A program made the translations under genes and the position numbers. Below, piece by piece: positions 52,321-60,923 of a DNA stretch of 64,000 nt. Positions within the stretch are counted from its first letter, which is position 1. Each line of letters opens with the position of its first letter. Below the pieces are notes generated by a model, which was not told the DNA's origin, searched no databases, and worked only from the letters and a program-made list of their open reading frames with translations. This stretch comes from 66-474 sp040388785 (GTDB lineage Bacteria; Pseudomonadota; Gammaproteobacteria; Xanthomonadales; Rhodanobacteraceae). The DNA is taken from contig JAZKBD010000019.1 of the NCBI GenBank assembly GCA_040388785.1, positions 32,713 through 96,712 of the forward strand, read 5' to 3'.

Positions 52321-54797
52321 ACACCCTCATCATCCTTGTCTGCGCCGTGATCGTCGGCATCGCCTGCGCCTATTTCCGCAGCCGTCTGTGGCAATGGACG
52401 CTGGCGACCATCGTGACGATCCTGGGGGTCGGTTTCGGCCTGCATGCGTTCGCGCCGATGTGGGTGCTGCTTGGCCTGTTCATCGTGCTTGTCGCGCTGC
52501 CATTGAATCTGACGCCCTTGCGTCGCGCGTTGTTCGCGGCGCCGCTGCTGAACCTGTTCAAGCGCGTGCTGCCCGGGATTTCCGAAACCGAACAGGTCGC
52601 GCTGGACGCCGGCACCGTCGGTTTCGAGGGCGAGCTGTTCGCCGGCAAGCCCAACTGGTCGAAGTTGCTGTCCGAACCGAGGCCGCAGCTTTCCGCCGAG
52701 GAACAGGCGTTTCTCGACGGGCCTTGCGAAAAGCTGTGCGCGATGATCGACGACTGGCACATCACGCACGAGATCGCGGACCTGCCGCCCGAGATCTGGG
52801 ATTTCATCAAGCGCGAAGGGTTCTTCGCGATGATCATCCCGAAGCAGTACGGCGGCAAGCAGTTCTCGGCGCTCGCGCATTCCGCGGTGCTGCAAAAGCT
52901 GTCCAGCATGTCGGCGACACTGTCGTCACTGGTCGCAGTGCCGAACTCGCTCGGCCCGGCCGAGCTGCTGCTGCGCTACGGCAGCGAGGAACAGAAGAAC
53001 CATTACCTGCCGCGTCTGGCCGACGGTCGCGAGGTGCCGTGCTTCGCGTTGACCGGTCCGTATGCGGGTTCCGATGCCACTTCTATTCCGGACTACGGCA
53101 TCGTCTGCAAGCAAACAATCGATGGCAGGGAAACGCTGAGCATCAAACTCACCTTCGACAAGCGCTACATCACGCTGGCGCCGGTCGCGACATTGGTCGG
53201 CCTCGCGTTCCGGATGTACGACCCGGAACACCTGCTGGGCGACAAGCAGGACCTTGGCATCACGCTGGCACTGATCCCGCGCGAAACGAAGGGTCTCGAA
53301 ATCGGCCGCCGGCATTTTCCGCTCAACATCCCGTTCCAGAACGGGCCGTTGCGCGGCAAGGACGTGTTCGTGCCCATCGACACACTGATCGGCGGCCCGC
53401 ACATGGCCGGCCACGGCTGGCGCATGCTGGTCGAATGCCTGTCGGTCGGACGCGGGATTTCGCTGCCGTCGAACGCGACCGGTTTCGTGCGGACGGCAGT
53501 TGCCGCGACCGGCGCGTACGCGCGCATCCGCAAGCAATTCGGTTTGGCGGTCGCGCGCTTCGAGGGCGTCGAGGAAGCGCTGGCGCGGATCGGTGGCTAC
53601 GCGTACGCGGTCACGGCGTTGTCGCGCGCGTCCGCCGCGGCCGTCGATCGCGGCGAGAAGCCGGCGGTCGCGTCGGCCATTGCGAAATGCCACGCCACCG
53701 ATCTCGGCCGCATCGTGATCCAGGACGCGATGGATGTGCACGGCGGCAAGGGCATCCAGTTGGGGCCGTCGAATTATCTCGGCCGCATGTGGCAGGGCGC
53801 GCCGATCCCGATCACGGTGGAAGGCGCCAACATCATGACCCGCAGCCTGATGATCTTCGGCCAGGGCGCGATCCGCTGCCATCCGTGGATCCTGAAGGAA
53901 ATGCACGCGGTGAACGAACCCGATCGCGCCAGGGCGCTGCGCGAATTCGATGCGGCGTTGTTCGGGCACATCGGCTTCGGCATTTCCAACGCCGCGCGCG
54001 CGTTCGTGCTCGGCATCACCTTCGCGAAGTTCGGCAAGGCGCCGGGCGACGCCTACACGCGGCGCTACTACCGCAAGTTGAACCGTTATTCCGCGGCGCT
54101 GGCGCTGCTGGCCGACACCGCGATGGGCGTGCTTGGCGGCAAGCTGAAATTCAAGGAGAAGATTTCCGCGCGGCTCGGTGACGTGCTGTCGTACCTCTAC
54201 ATCTGCTCGGCGATGTTGAAGCGCTACGAGGACGAGGGCCGCCCCGAAGCCGAGCGGCCGATGCTGGCGTGGGCCTTCCACGATTCGGTGTGGCGGATGC
54301 AGATGGCGCTGGACGGCGTGATCCGCAATTTCCCGGTGCGGCCGGTGGCGTGGCTGGTGCACACGCTGGTGTTTCCGTTCGGCCGTCGCGAAGTGCCGCC
54401 GTCCGATCGGCTGGGCCGGCGCGTCGCCGCGCTCCTGACCGCGCCGAACAGCGCGCGCGATGCGCTGGTGAAGGGCATCTACCTCACGCAGACGAAGAAC
54501 AATCCGGTTGGCCGGATGCACGCGCTGCTGCCGGACGTGGTCGCAGCGGAACCGATCGAGCGCAAGTTCCTGAAGGCGGTAAAGGCCGGCGGCGGCCTGC
54601 GCGCGCACGATTACTTCGAACAACTGGCCGAAGCGCAGAAGCTGGGCGCGATCAGCGACACCGAATGCGCGCTGCTGGAACGCCTGCGCCGTGCGACGGC
54701 GGAGTTCATCAACGTGGACGACTTCGATCCCGAGGAATTGCGCGCGAAGGTCGTGCACGGCGGCGCGGATGCGCAACGCTCGCTGCATATCGCGTAG
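52317..54797 (+). CDS. fadE: Acyl-CoA dehydrogenase (FadE)
   Basis: 826 residues, the long membrane-associated acyl-CoA dehydrogenase (E. coli FadE 814). First step of beta-oxidation: acyl-CoA to trans-2-enoyl-CoA, FAD-linked. Seen: two N-terminal hydrophobic segments (1-20, 25-65), acyl-CoA dehydrogenase N-domain (FFAMIIPKQYGGKQFS), TGPYAGSDATSIPD, QFGLAVARFEGVEEALARIGG and VHGGKGIQLG. The C-terminal region (about 570-826) is FadE-specific. Coupled to the hydrolase gene by a four-base overlap and repressed, by inference, by the divergent TetR regulator. Confidence 0.94.
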   Translation: MNTLIILVCAVIVGIACAYFRSRLWQWTLATIVTILGVGFGLHAFAPMWVLLGLFIVLVALPLNLTPLRRALFAAPLLNLFKRVLPGISETEQVALDAGTVGFEGELFAGKPNWSKLLSEPRPQLSAEEQAFLDGPCEKLCAMIDDWHITHEIADLPPEIWDFIKREGFFAMIIPKQYGGKQFSALAHSAVLQKLSSMSATLSSLVAVPNSLGPAELLLRYGSEEQKNHYLPRLADGREVPCFALTGPYAGSDATSIPDYGIVCKQTIDGRETLSIKLTFDKRYITLAPVATLVGLAFRMYDPEHLLGDKQDLGITLALIPRETKGLEIGRRHFPLNIPFQNGPLRGKDVFVPIDTLIGGPHMAGHGWRMLVECLSVGRGISLPSNATGFVRTAVAATGAYARIRKQFGLAVARFEGVEEALARIGGYAYAVTALSRASAAAVDRGEKPAVASAIAKCHATDLGRIVIQDAMDVHGGKGIQLGPSNYLGRMWQGAPIPITVEGANIMTRSLMIFGQGAIRCHPWILKEMHAVNEPDRARALREFDAALFGHIGFGISNAARAFVLGITFAKFGKAPGDAYTRRYYRKLNRYSAALALLADTAMGVLGGKLKFKEKISARLGDVLSYLYICSAMLKRYEDEGRPEAERPMLAWAFHDSVWRMQMALDGVIRNFPVRPVAWLVHTLVFPFGRREVPPSDRLGRRVAALLTAPNSARDALVKGIYLTQTKNNPVGRMHALLPDVVAAEPIERKFLKAVKAGGGLRAHDYFEQLAEAQKLGAISDTECALLERLRRATAEFINVDDFDPEELRAKVVHGGADAQRSLHIA

Positions 54798-54826
54798 GCA
54801 TTTCGCTGCGGAAAACTGATGCGCGA

Positions 54827-56425
54827 TCAGGCCGCCGCGCTGGCGTGCTCGCGCGTGTCCGTGAACGTCACTTGTGGCCAGCGTTCCTGCGCGAGCTGCA
54901 GGTTCACGCGGGTGGGCGCGAGATAGACCAGTTGCTCCGCGGCGTCGATCGCGAGATGCATGGCGTTGCGTTCGCGGAACTCGGCGAGTTTCTTCGCATC
55001 ATCGCAATGCACCCAGCGCGCGGTGACCACACCCACGTTCTCGAACGCGCAATCGACGTTGTATTCATCTTTCAGCCGATATGCCGCGACGTCGAACTGC
55101 AGCACGCCGACCGCACCCAGGATCAGATCGTTCGACATCAGCGGCCGGAAGAACTGCGTCGCACCTTCTTCCGACAGCTGCGCGAGGCCCGCACGCAGCG
55201 CCTTCATCTTCATGGGATCGCGCAGGTGCGCGCGGCGGAACAACTCCGGCGCAAAGTTCGGAATGCCGGTGAACACCAGCTTTTCGCCTTCGCTGAAACT
55301 ATCGCCGATGGAAATCGTGCCGTGGTTGTGCAGCCCGATCACGTCGCCGGGATACGCTTCTTCCGCGATCTCGCGCTCGCTCGCCATGAAGGTCAGCGCG
55401 TTCGCCAGCTTCACTTCCTTGCCGCTGCGCACCTGCAGCGCCTTCATGCCCGAGGTGTAGCGGCCGGAACACACGCGCAGGAAAGCCACGCGGTCGCGGT
55501 GCGCGGGGTCCATGTTGGCCTGGATCTTGAACACGAAGCCGGAGAGCTTTTCTTCGGCGGGCGACACTTCGCGCGTTGCCGTAGCTCGTGCCTGCGGCGA
55601 CGGCGCGTGTTCGACGAAGAAATCCAGCAGCGGCTGCACGCCGAAGTTGTTGATGCCGGAACCGAAGAACACCGGCGTCTGTTCGCCTGCAAGATACTTT
55701 TGCAAGTCGAACGGATGCGAGGCGCCCTGCACCAGTTCCAGTTCCTCGCGCAGTTCCGCGAGTGCGTCGGCGCCGATGCGCTGTTCGAGTTCGGGATCGG
55801 CGAGGCCCTTCAGGATCGTGGAATCCTGTCGGGTGAAGTTGCGCCCCGATTCGTACAGGTGCACTTCGTCGTCGATGAGGTGATACACGCCCTTGAGGCG
55901 CTTGCCCATCCCGATCGGCCAGGTCACCGGCGCGCACTGGATCTTCAACACCGATTCGACTTCATCCAGCAGTTCGATCGGCGAGCGGCCCTCGCGGTCG
56001 AGCTTGTTGATGAAAGTCATGATCGGCGTGGTGCGCAGGCGACAGACCTCCATCAGCTTGATGGTGCGTTCCTCGACGCCTTTGGCGCAGTCGATCACCA
56101 TCAGCGCCGAATCGACCGCGGTCAGCACCCGATAAGTGTCCTCGGAAAAGTCCGCGTGGCCGGGCGTGTCCAGCAGGTTGACGATGCGGCCCTCGTAAGG
56201 GAACTGCATCACCGAGGACGTCACCGAAATCCCGCGCTCCTTTTCCATCGCCATCCAGTCGGACGTCGCATGGCGCGCGGACTTGCGGCTCTTCACCGCG
56301 CCGGCCATCTGGATCGCGCCGCCGAACAGCAGCAGCTTTTCTGTCAGCGTGGTCTTGCCGGCGTCGGGGTGCGAGATGATCGCGAAGGTGCGGCGGCGGG
56401 CCGTTTCGGTGGCGTGGTCGGACAT
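54827..56425 (-). CDS. prfC: Peptide chain release factor 3
   Basis: 532 residues, the normal RF3 length. The GTPase recycles RF1 and RF2 from the ribosome. G motifs: SHPDAGKTT (G1), EKERGISVTSS (G2), DTPGHADF (G3), NKLDRE (G4), followed by the translation-factor beta-barrel and the RF3 C-terminal domain. ATG 56425. Convergent with fadE (29 bp between the stops) and followed upstream by the M20 peptidase on the same strand. Confidence 0.96.
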   Translation of the reverse strand: MSDHATETARRRTFAIISHPDAGKTTLTEKLLLFGGAIQMAGAVKSRKSARHATSDWMAMEKERGISVTSSVMQFPYEGRIVNLLDTPGHADFSEDTYRVLTAVDSALMVIDCAKGVEERTIKLMEVCRLRTTPIMTFINKLDREGRSPIELLDEVESVLKIQCAPVTWPIGMGKRLKGVYHLIDDEVHLYESGRNFTRQDSTILKGLADPELEQRIGADALAELREELELVQGASHPFDLQKYLAGEQTPVFFGSGINNFGVQPLLDFFVEHAPSPQARATATREVSPAEEKLSGFVFKIQANMDPAHRDRVAFLRVCSGRYTSGMKALQVRSGKEVKLANALTFMASEREIAEEAYPGDVIGLHNHGTISIGDSFSEGEKLVFTGIPNFAPELFRRAHLRDPMKMKALRAGLAQLSEEGATQFFRPLMSNDLILGAVGVLQFDVAAYRLKDEYNVDCAFENVGVVTARWVHCDDAKKLAEFRERNAMHLAIDAAEQLVYLAPTRVNLQLAQERWPQVTFTDTREHASAAA

Positions 56426-56489
56426 GGAAGGCGGGTTGCGGGAAACGCAAACCCGCCATTCTAGCGGTGCGCGCGAGGCGCCCCATGCC

Positions 56490-57915
56490 CTACTGGCTGA
56501 GTTTCGTCAGCAGCTTGTGCCAGAAATCCAGTGCCCACGGCACGTTCGAGGCCAGCAGCTTTTCGTTGAGGCCGTGCGCGAAGGTGTCGTTGGGCTTGGA
56601 AAAGCTGGGATCGACGCCGTAGCTCGGCACGCCGGCATTGCGGAAATACATGCTGTCCGACGCGCCGGCCGACATGCCCGGCACGATGTCGAGCCCCGGG
56701 TAGCGCTGATGCACCACCGCACTGACGGCGTCCACCACGTCCTTGCGCAGCAGCGAGGCGGGACTCTCCACCGGCGGCGGCGGACGTACCGTGATCTTGA
56801 CGCTTGGATCCTCGATCACCTTGGCGAGCGTGGCCTGCACCGACGCAATGTGCGTGCCGGGAAAGATGCGGCAATTGATGTTGGCATCGGCGCGTTGCGG
56901 CAGCGCGTTCAAGGCGTGGCCACCGTCCAGCATCGTGGCCACGCAGGTCGTGCGGATCTGGCCGACGTAAGCCGGATCGGCCGAGAGCACCGCAGCGGCT
57001 TTGGCGTCATCCGGATTCGCGGCGAACGCGCGCATCGCCTCGCGGTACGACCGCACGCCGGTGGTGACGAGCTTNNNNNNNNNNGTGCTCGCCGGTCGCC
57101 TTCAACGAAGCCAGTGTGATCTCGCTGTGCTGCACCGGGAACTGGTACGCGGCCACGCGATCGAGCGCCTTCGCCAAGCGATAGATCGCGTTCTTCGGCA
57201 CGTCGGGTTCGCTCGAATGACCGCCGGCCGAGGTGACGGTCAGCTCGAAATCGGCGTAGGTTTTCTCCGCGGCCTGGATTTCGTACACCACCGGCTTGCC
57301 TTGCGCGTTCAGGGTGCCGCCGCCCGCGTCGGCGTTGAGCAGGAACTCGGCGTCGTGATAGCGCTTGGCAAGTTCGCGCGTCGAGGCCATGTCGGTCTCC
57401 TCGTCGCCCGAGAACACCATGATCATGCTGCGCTTCGGCACATAGTGTGCGCGCTTGAGCCGCATGAAGGTTTCGACGAGTGCGATCACGTTGGTCTTCA
57501 TGTCGGCCACGCCGCGGCCGTACAGATAACCGTTCTCGTCGATCAGCTTGAACGGATCGCGCTGCCAATCCGCCGGGTTCGCCGCCACCACGTCCATGTG
57601 TGCGGACAGCAGGATCGACTTCAGACTCTTGTCGCTGCCGCGGTAATGCACGACCAGCGCCGCGGTGTGTTCGACCGGGATGATCTCGATGTCGGATTTG
57701 GCGAAGCCGGCGGATTCAAGTTTGCCCGCGAGGTACTGCGCGAAGGCCGGCACCTGGTCCTTGCCCTCGACGGTTTGCGCAGCGATCGCATGCCGCAGCA
57801 TGTCCATCGTCTCCGGCAGCGGCATTGCGGCGGTTTCCGCGGCGGCAGTTTGGGCGCCGGCCAATGCCAGCATCAGGCAAGCGGCCAGCGAGGCGAAGCG
57901 AGGCAAGTACGACAT
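56490..57915 (-). CDS. M20 family peptidase, with a scaffold gap
   Basis: Signal peptide (LAACLMLALAGAQTAAA), then M20 metallopeptidase motifs: SAHMDVV (Zn ligand His and catalytic Asp), GRGVADMK (Asp), GDEETD (catalytic Glu pair) and a C-terminal GHSSEPDVP then the dimerisation domain. The reading frame changes across the gap at 57075, so the ten N are not the true size; on the far side the protein continues RSYREAMRAFAANPDDA to the end KLLTKLSQ, with the last conserved His in TFAHGLNE. About 470 residues in all, as in secreted carboxypeptidases and dipeptidases. ATG 57915 has GGGGAA upstream. Confidence 0.85.
57075..57084. other. Scaffold gap (10 N)
   Basis: Ten N bases in the M20 peptidase gene. 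The frames on the two sides differ, so a small number of bases not divisible by three is missing or the gap length is only nominal. Confidence 0.95.
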
Positions 57916-57984
57916 GATGGTTCCCCGTTGCTGCGGAATCGCGTCAGGGTACCGCCGGATCACCTTCCATGCATGGGTGAAACG

Positions 57985-58590
57985 TCATTGCTTGTCCTGC
58001 ACCGCCTCGACCTGGATTTGCATCGACACTTTCATGTCCATGCCGAATGATTTCCCGGCGTCGATGCCGAATGCGGCGCGATCGAAGGTCGCCGACGCTT
58101 CCGCGCCGCAGCGCTCGCGCGGCTTGACCACGAAATCGGGGATGCATTTGAAGTGTTCGATCTTCAGGTCCAGCGGACGCGTGACGCCGTGCAGGGTGAG
58201 CTTGCCGAGCACGCGCGTGGGGGCGCCGTCGACGAAATCCGCGAGCGTGCCGTCATAGATCGCTGTCGGATATTTCGCGGCATCGAAGAACGTGCACTGG
58301 GTCGTGCACAACGGTGGAGGGAATACCGCTTTCAGCACGGTCTGCTTCAGGACCGGATTGCCGAAATCGATGCTGTCGACCCTGGTGACGATGTGCACCG
58401 CGCCCGTTTGTTTCTGGCGGTCCAGCGTGATCGTGCCGCTCGAGTGGTCGAATTTGCCGCGCCACGTCGACAGGCCGAGGTGGTCGGCGGCGAAACTCGG
58501 GTAGGTGTGGTCCGGGTCGATGGTGAAGTGCACCGGTGCTGCCGCTGCGGCACCACTGGCGAGCAACAACGCGAATGTTGCAAGGCGCAT
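57985..58590 (-). CDS. YceI family lipid-binding protein
   Basis: 201 residues. Signal peptide 1-18, then the YceI lipocalin-like barrel: FTIDPDHTYPSFAADHLG, WRGKFDHSSGTITLDRQ, FFDAAKYPTAIYDG, LGKLTLHGVTRPLDLKI and FDRAAFGIDAGKSFGM. YceI proteins carry isoprenoid-like ligands in the periplasm. A segment with two Cys (FPPPLCTTQC) stands just before FFDAAKYP where most members have a short non-Cys link; with two more Cys later (KCIPD, ERCGAE) it could form disulfides. ATG 58590 with GGAG upstream. Confidence 0.85.
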   Translation of the reverse strand: MRLATFALLLASGAAAAAPVHFTIDPDHTYPSFAADHLGLSTWRGKFDHSSGTITLDRQKQTGAVHIVTRVDSIDFGNPVLKQTVLKAVFPPPLCTTQCTFFDAAKYPTAIYDGTLADFVDGAPTRVLGKLTLHGVTRPLDLKIEHFKCIPDFVVKPRERCGAEASATFDRAAFGIDAGKSFGMDMKVSMQIQVEAVQDKQ

Positions 58591-58639
58591 GGTGGAATCT
58601 CCGTGACTGGCGCGGGTTGCGCGTTCTCGTGAATGCGAC

Positions 58640-58907
58640 GAGCGACGCGGCCTCGGATCGACAATCGTTCAATGACCGGAGCGTCGGTGCCGTACTCGTC
58701 GTGCCGGCGGCGGCCTTCGAAAAGGTCGAGCAAGCGCGCCTTGCCGCGCGCACCGTCGAACACGTAATCCTTATGCGCACCATTGGCTGGCGGCCGCGTT
58801 CCGCGGCCAGGGCGTCGCGCGCGGGTCATTTGCTTTTCCTTCACCAGCATGCGTTCCTGCGTGGCCTGCCATTCCTCAGGCGAAACGATCGGCGGCATCG
58901 GCTTCAT
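58640..58907 (-). pseudogene. Remnant of a DUF899-family gene
   Basis: From ATG 58907 the minus frame encodes PPIVSPEEWQATQERMLVKE and KQMTRAR, the start of DUF899 (thioredoxin-like) proteins; the frame then shifts for about 15 codons (DALAAERGRQPMVR in the next frame) and returns as KDYVFDGARGKARLLDLFEG, after which similarity stops. So there are two compensating frameshifts and the last two thirds are missing. The 3' side runs into the leader of yceI. Confidence 0.7.
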
Positions 58908-58920
58908 GGCTTGGTCTGGC

Positions 58921-59343
58921 TCATTGGGGACGATTGCAGTTGACCATCCAGTGCGCGCCGAAGCGATCGGTGAACATGCCGAAACACAACGACCAGGAGG
59001 TTTCACCGATGGGCACCATCACTTCGCCACCCGTGCTGAGTGCCTTGAATGCGCGCTCGGCTTCTTCCGGGGTGTCGACGACAAGGCAAATCCGGTTGCC
59101 GTGGATACCCGGATACGGTGCCCCGTCCCCAGGTGGACACCAGTCGGAACCCATCAACTGCGCACCGCCGACCTCGAGATGAACGTGTGCAACCAGGTTG
59201 CGCATTTCCGCAGGCACTCGCTCACTGTCCGGCATTTCGCCGTAGGTCACTTTCCTGGGGACTTTGCCGCCCAGGCACTTGGCGTAGAAATCGAACGCTT
59301 CCGCGGCCTGGTTGTTGAAAAAAAGATAGCTGACGAGTTGCAT
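58921..59343 (-). CDS. VOC family protein (PhnB-like)
   Basis: 140 residues of the glyoxalase/bleomycin-resistance (VOC) superfamily in the PhnB-like branch: LVSYLFFNNQAAEAFDFYA, KCLGGKV, HVHLEVGGAQLMGSDW, ICLVVDTPEEAERAFKAL and TDRFGAHWMVNC. Function of this branch is unknown. ATG 59343. In line with the DUF899 remnant (stop 13 bases before the remnant start on the same strand) and with the GST gene upstream; these genes often travel together. Confidence 0.82.
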   Translation of the reverse strand: MQLVSYLFFNNQAAEAFDFYAKCLGGKVPRKVTYGEMPDSERVPAEMRNLVAHVHLEVGGAQLMGSDWCPPGDGAPYPGIHGNRICLVVDTPEEAERAFKALSTGGEVMVPIGETSWSLCFGMFTDRFGAHWMVNCNRPQ

Positions 59344-59412
59344 GGTGGTTTCCTCAGGTTGGAGATGTTCGTCTTGACGACGAAAGGCGTTGCGCGAGCG
59401 GCGACGCGATGG

Positions 59413-60036
59413 TCAGGCCGCCTCGGCCAGCGCGGGATACGGCTCCCGCCAGGCGTCCAGTTCATTGAGCCGGTCGTGCCAGCGCCGCACGTTGGGGAAT
59501 TCGTCCAGCGGAATGCAAGCGCGTTCGGCGTAAGGCAGCACCGAGGCGACCGCGAAATCGGCGATGGTGATGTCGCGCCCCACCAGCCAGCGGCGGTCGT
59601 GCAGGTGGCCATTCAGGACCGCTGCAAAACGCCGCCATTCCTTGCTGGCACGTTTCACTTCGTCGGGATCGACGTCGCCGAGGCCGAAGCGCGGCTTGAT
59701 GACGTATTCGAAATACAGGCTGGAGCCGTTGCGATAGAAGTGCGCGAGATCCCAGCTCAACCAGCGGATCACCTCGACCTGGCGATCGTCCTGCGGCCAC
59801 AGGTCGGAATCCGCGCGCGCCGCCAGGTGGCACATGATCGCGTTGGCCTCCCATAACGTGCGCGTGCCGTCGACCAGCGTCGGCACCTTGCCGTTCGGGT
59901 TGAGGGCCAGGTACTCGGGCGTCCTGTGCTCGCCGCGCCCGAGATCGACGTGCACGAACTCGAGCGGGGATTGCAGGTACTTCGCGACCGCGCAGGCCTT
60001 GCGCGGGTTGACGGTGTCGAACCAGTAGAGCTTCAT
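59413..60036 (-). CDS. Glutathione S-transferase family protein
   Basis: 207 residues. N-terminal thioredoxin fold (KLYWFDTVNPRKACAVAKYL, LALNPNGKVPTLVDG, ANAIMCHLA with the Ser-region replaced by Ala-Asn) and an all-alpha C-terminal domain (WLSWDLAHFYRNG, TIADFAVASVL). Resembles Ure2p/YfcG-type bacterial GSTs; substrate unknown. GAGGAG lies nine bases before ATG 60036. It follows the MarR regulator on the same strand with 37 bp between, so the regulator may control it. Confidence 0.85.
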   Translation of the reverse strand: MKLYWFDTVNPRKACAVAKYLQSPLEFVHVDLGRGEHRTPEYLALNPNGKVPTLVDGTRTLWEANAIMCHLAARADSDLWPQDDRQVEVIRWLSWDLAHFYRNGSSLYFEYVIKPRFGLGDVDPDEVKRASKEWRRFAAVLNGHLHDRRWLVGRDITIADFAVASVLPYAERACIPLDEFPNVRRWHDRLNELDAWREPYPALAEAA

Positions 60037-60073
60037 CGCGGGTTCTCCTCTAGGTATTCGTGGGATGTCCATC

Positions 60074-60568
60074 TCAGTGACGGATGGCGGGCTGCGATTT
60101 CGACATCGGCTTGCGCCTGGTGCGCGACGGCGGCGCTGCCGCGCAGGGGCCGCCGGCAAGCCTGCGCAGGCTCGCCGCGGTTTCGTCGCCCATTTCGTCG
60201 AGCAGCCTTTGTTGCGTCCTGCACCAGGCGGGCAGCGCGGCCTCCAGCGCGCGCAAACCCTTGGCCGTGATGGCGGCGATGCGTGAGCGCGCATCGTCGC
60301 GGTCCGGCCGCAGCGTCAGCCATGCGTTGTGTTCGGCCACGGCGAGATTTCGCGTCAGCGTGGTGCGGTCGGCGGAAAGCAGCTCGGCCAGGTCGCCGAT
60401 CGATTTCGGTCCGGCCAGGTGCAGTGCAGAGAGCAGCGAGAACTGGGTGGCGCGCAGCCCGTGCGTGCGCAGCGCACGGTCGAATTCGCGCGTGATCGCG
60501 CGTGCAGCGCGGCGCGCGGCGAGGCACAGGCAATCCATCGTTTCGGGCAGGGCAAGCTCGGACTTCAT
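60074..60568 (-). CDS. MarR-family transcriptional regulator
   Basis: 164 residues. Winged helix with the recognition region IGDLAELLSADRTTLTRNL and a wing at RPDRDDARSRIAAITAKGLR, flanked by dimerisation helices; single Cys residues near the N-terminus (CLCLAARR) could act as redox sensors as in OhrR-like members. Head of a unit with the GST gene. ATG 60568; an in-frame ATG at 60538 is also possible. Confidence 0.87.
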   Translation of the reverse strand: MKSELALPETMDCLCLAARRAARAITREFDRALRTHGLRATQFSLLSALHLAGPKSIGDLAELLSADRTTLTRNLAVAEHNAWLTLRPDRDDARSRIAAITAKGLRALEAALPAWCRTQQRLLDEMGDETAASLRRLAGGPCAAAPPSRTRRKPMSKSQPAIRH

Positions 60569-60571
60569 GCC

Positions 60572-60604
60572 ATTATATGTATATGCACCTAAATTCCCTG
60601 TCAA
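60572..60604 (-). promoter_or_regulatory. Putative promoter/operator of the marR unit
   Basis: On the minus strand TTGACA at 60604-60599 is followed after 17 bp by TACATA, with a perfect TATAAT a few bases further on (60577-60572). The AT-rich run between them (TGCATATACATATAATGGCA) is an imperfect palindrome, a plausible MarR operator. The spacing to the better -10 is 21 bp, so which one is used is uncertain. Confidence 0.4.
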
Positions 60605-60681
60605 GCGCACGAGCAACGGGGCCACTCATTGCGCTACACATTACGATTGCGCATATAGGCGTATAGACGTCCAAATAATCG

Positions 60682-60710
60682 TTGACATGCCTGCACGGCA
60701 TCGCTAGAGT
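60682..60710 (+). promoter_or_regulatory. Sigma70 promoter of the methionine operon
   Basis: TTGACA at 60682-60687 and TAGAGT at 60705-60710 with exactly 17 bp between them. Transcription would start near 60717, just before the first base of the riboswitch. Confidence 0.7.
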
Positions 60711-60721
60711 CTGCTCCATTG

Positions 60722-60836
60722 CTCATCGAGACCGGCTGAGGGACAGGCCCTTGGAAGCCGGGGCAACCCGCGGAACCGCAAGGTTCCGCACGGTGCCAAC
60801 TCCTGCGGAGGCGCAATGCGCCGCCCGAGAGATGAG
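60722..60836 (+). ncRNA. SAM-I (S box) riboswitch
   Basis: P1 arms CTCATC (60722-60727) and GATGAG (60831-60836) pair perfectly. Inside are the conserved S-box blocks GAGGGACAGGCCC, GCCGGGGCAACCC and GGTGCCAACTCC in the right order, with a GC-rich P3 (CGCGGAACCGCAAGGTTCCGC). It binds S-adenosylmethionine and shuts off the downstream methionine genes. Between P1 and the metX ribosome site no T-run terminator is seen, so control may be at translation. Confidence 0.9.
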
Positions 60837-60923
60837 TCGCGAAGTCCCGCCATGCGCGGGATTGCACGGCCGTTTCCGGTTCTCCGCATGACTCGATGTC
60901 CGGGTTCAGCAAGGAGAACCGTG

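Noticed and set aside
60667..60676. A MetJ-box-like AGACGTCC upstream of the methionine promoter
   Set aside because: Only a single imperfect box, and MetJ is not expected in this order; the SAM-I riboswitch already explains methionine control.
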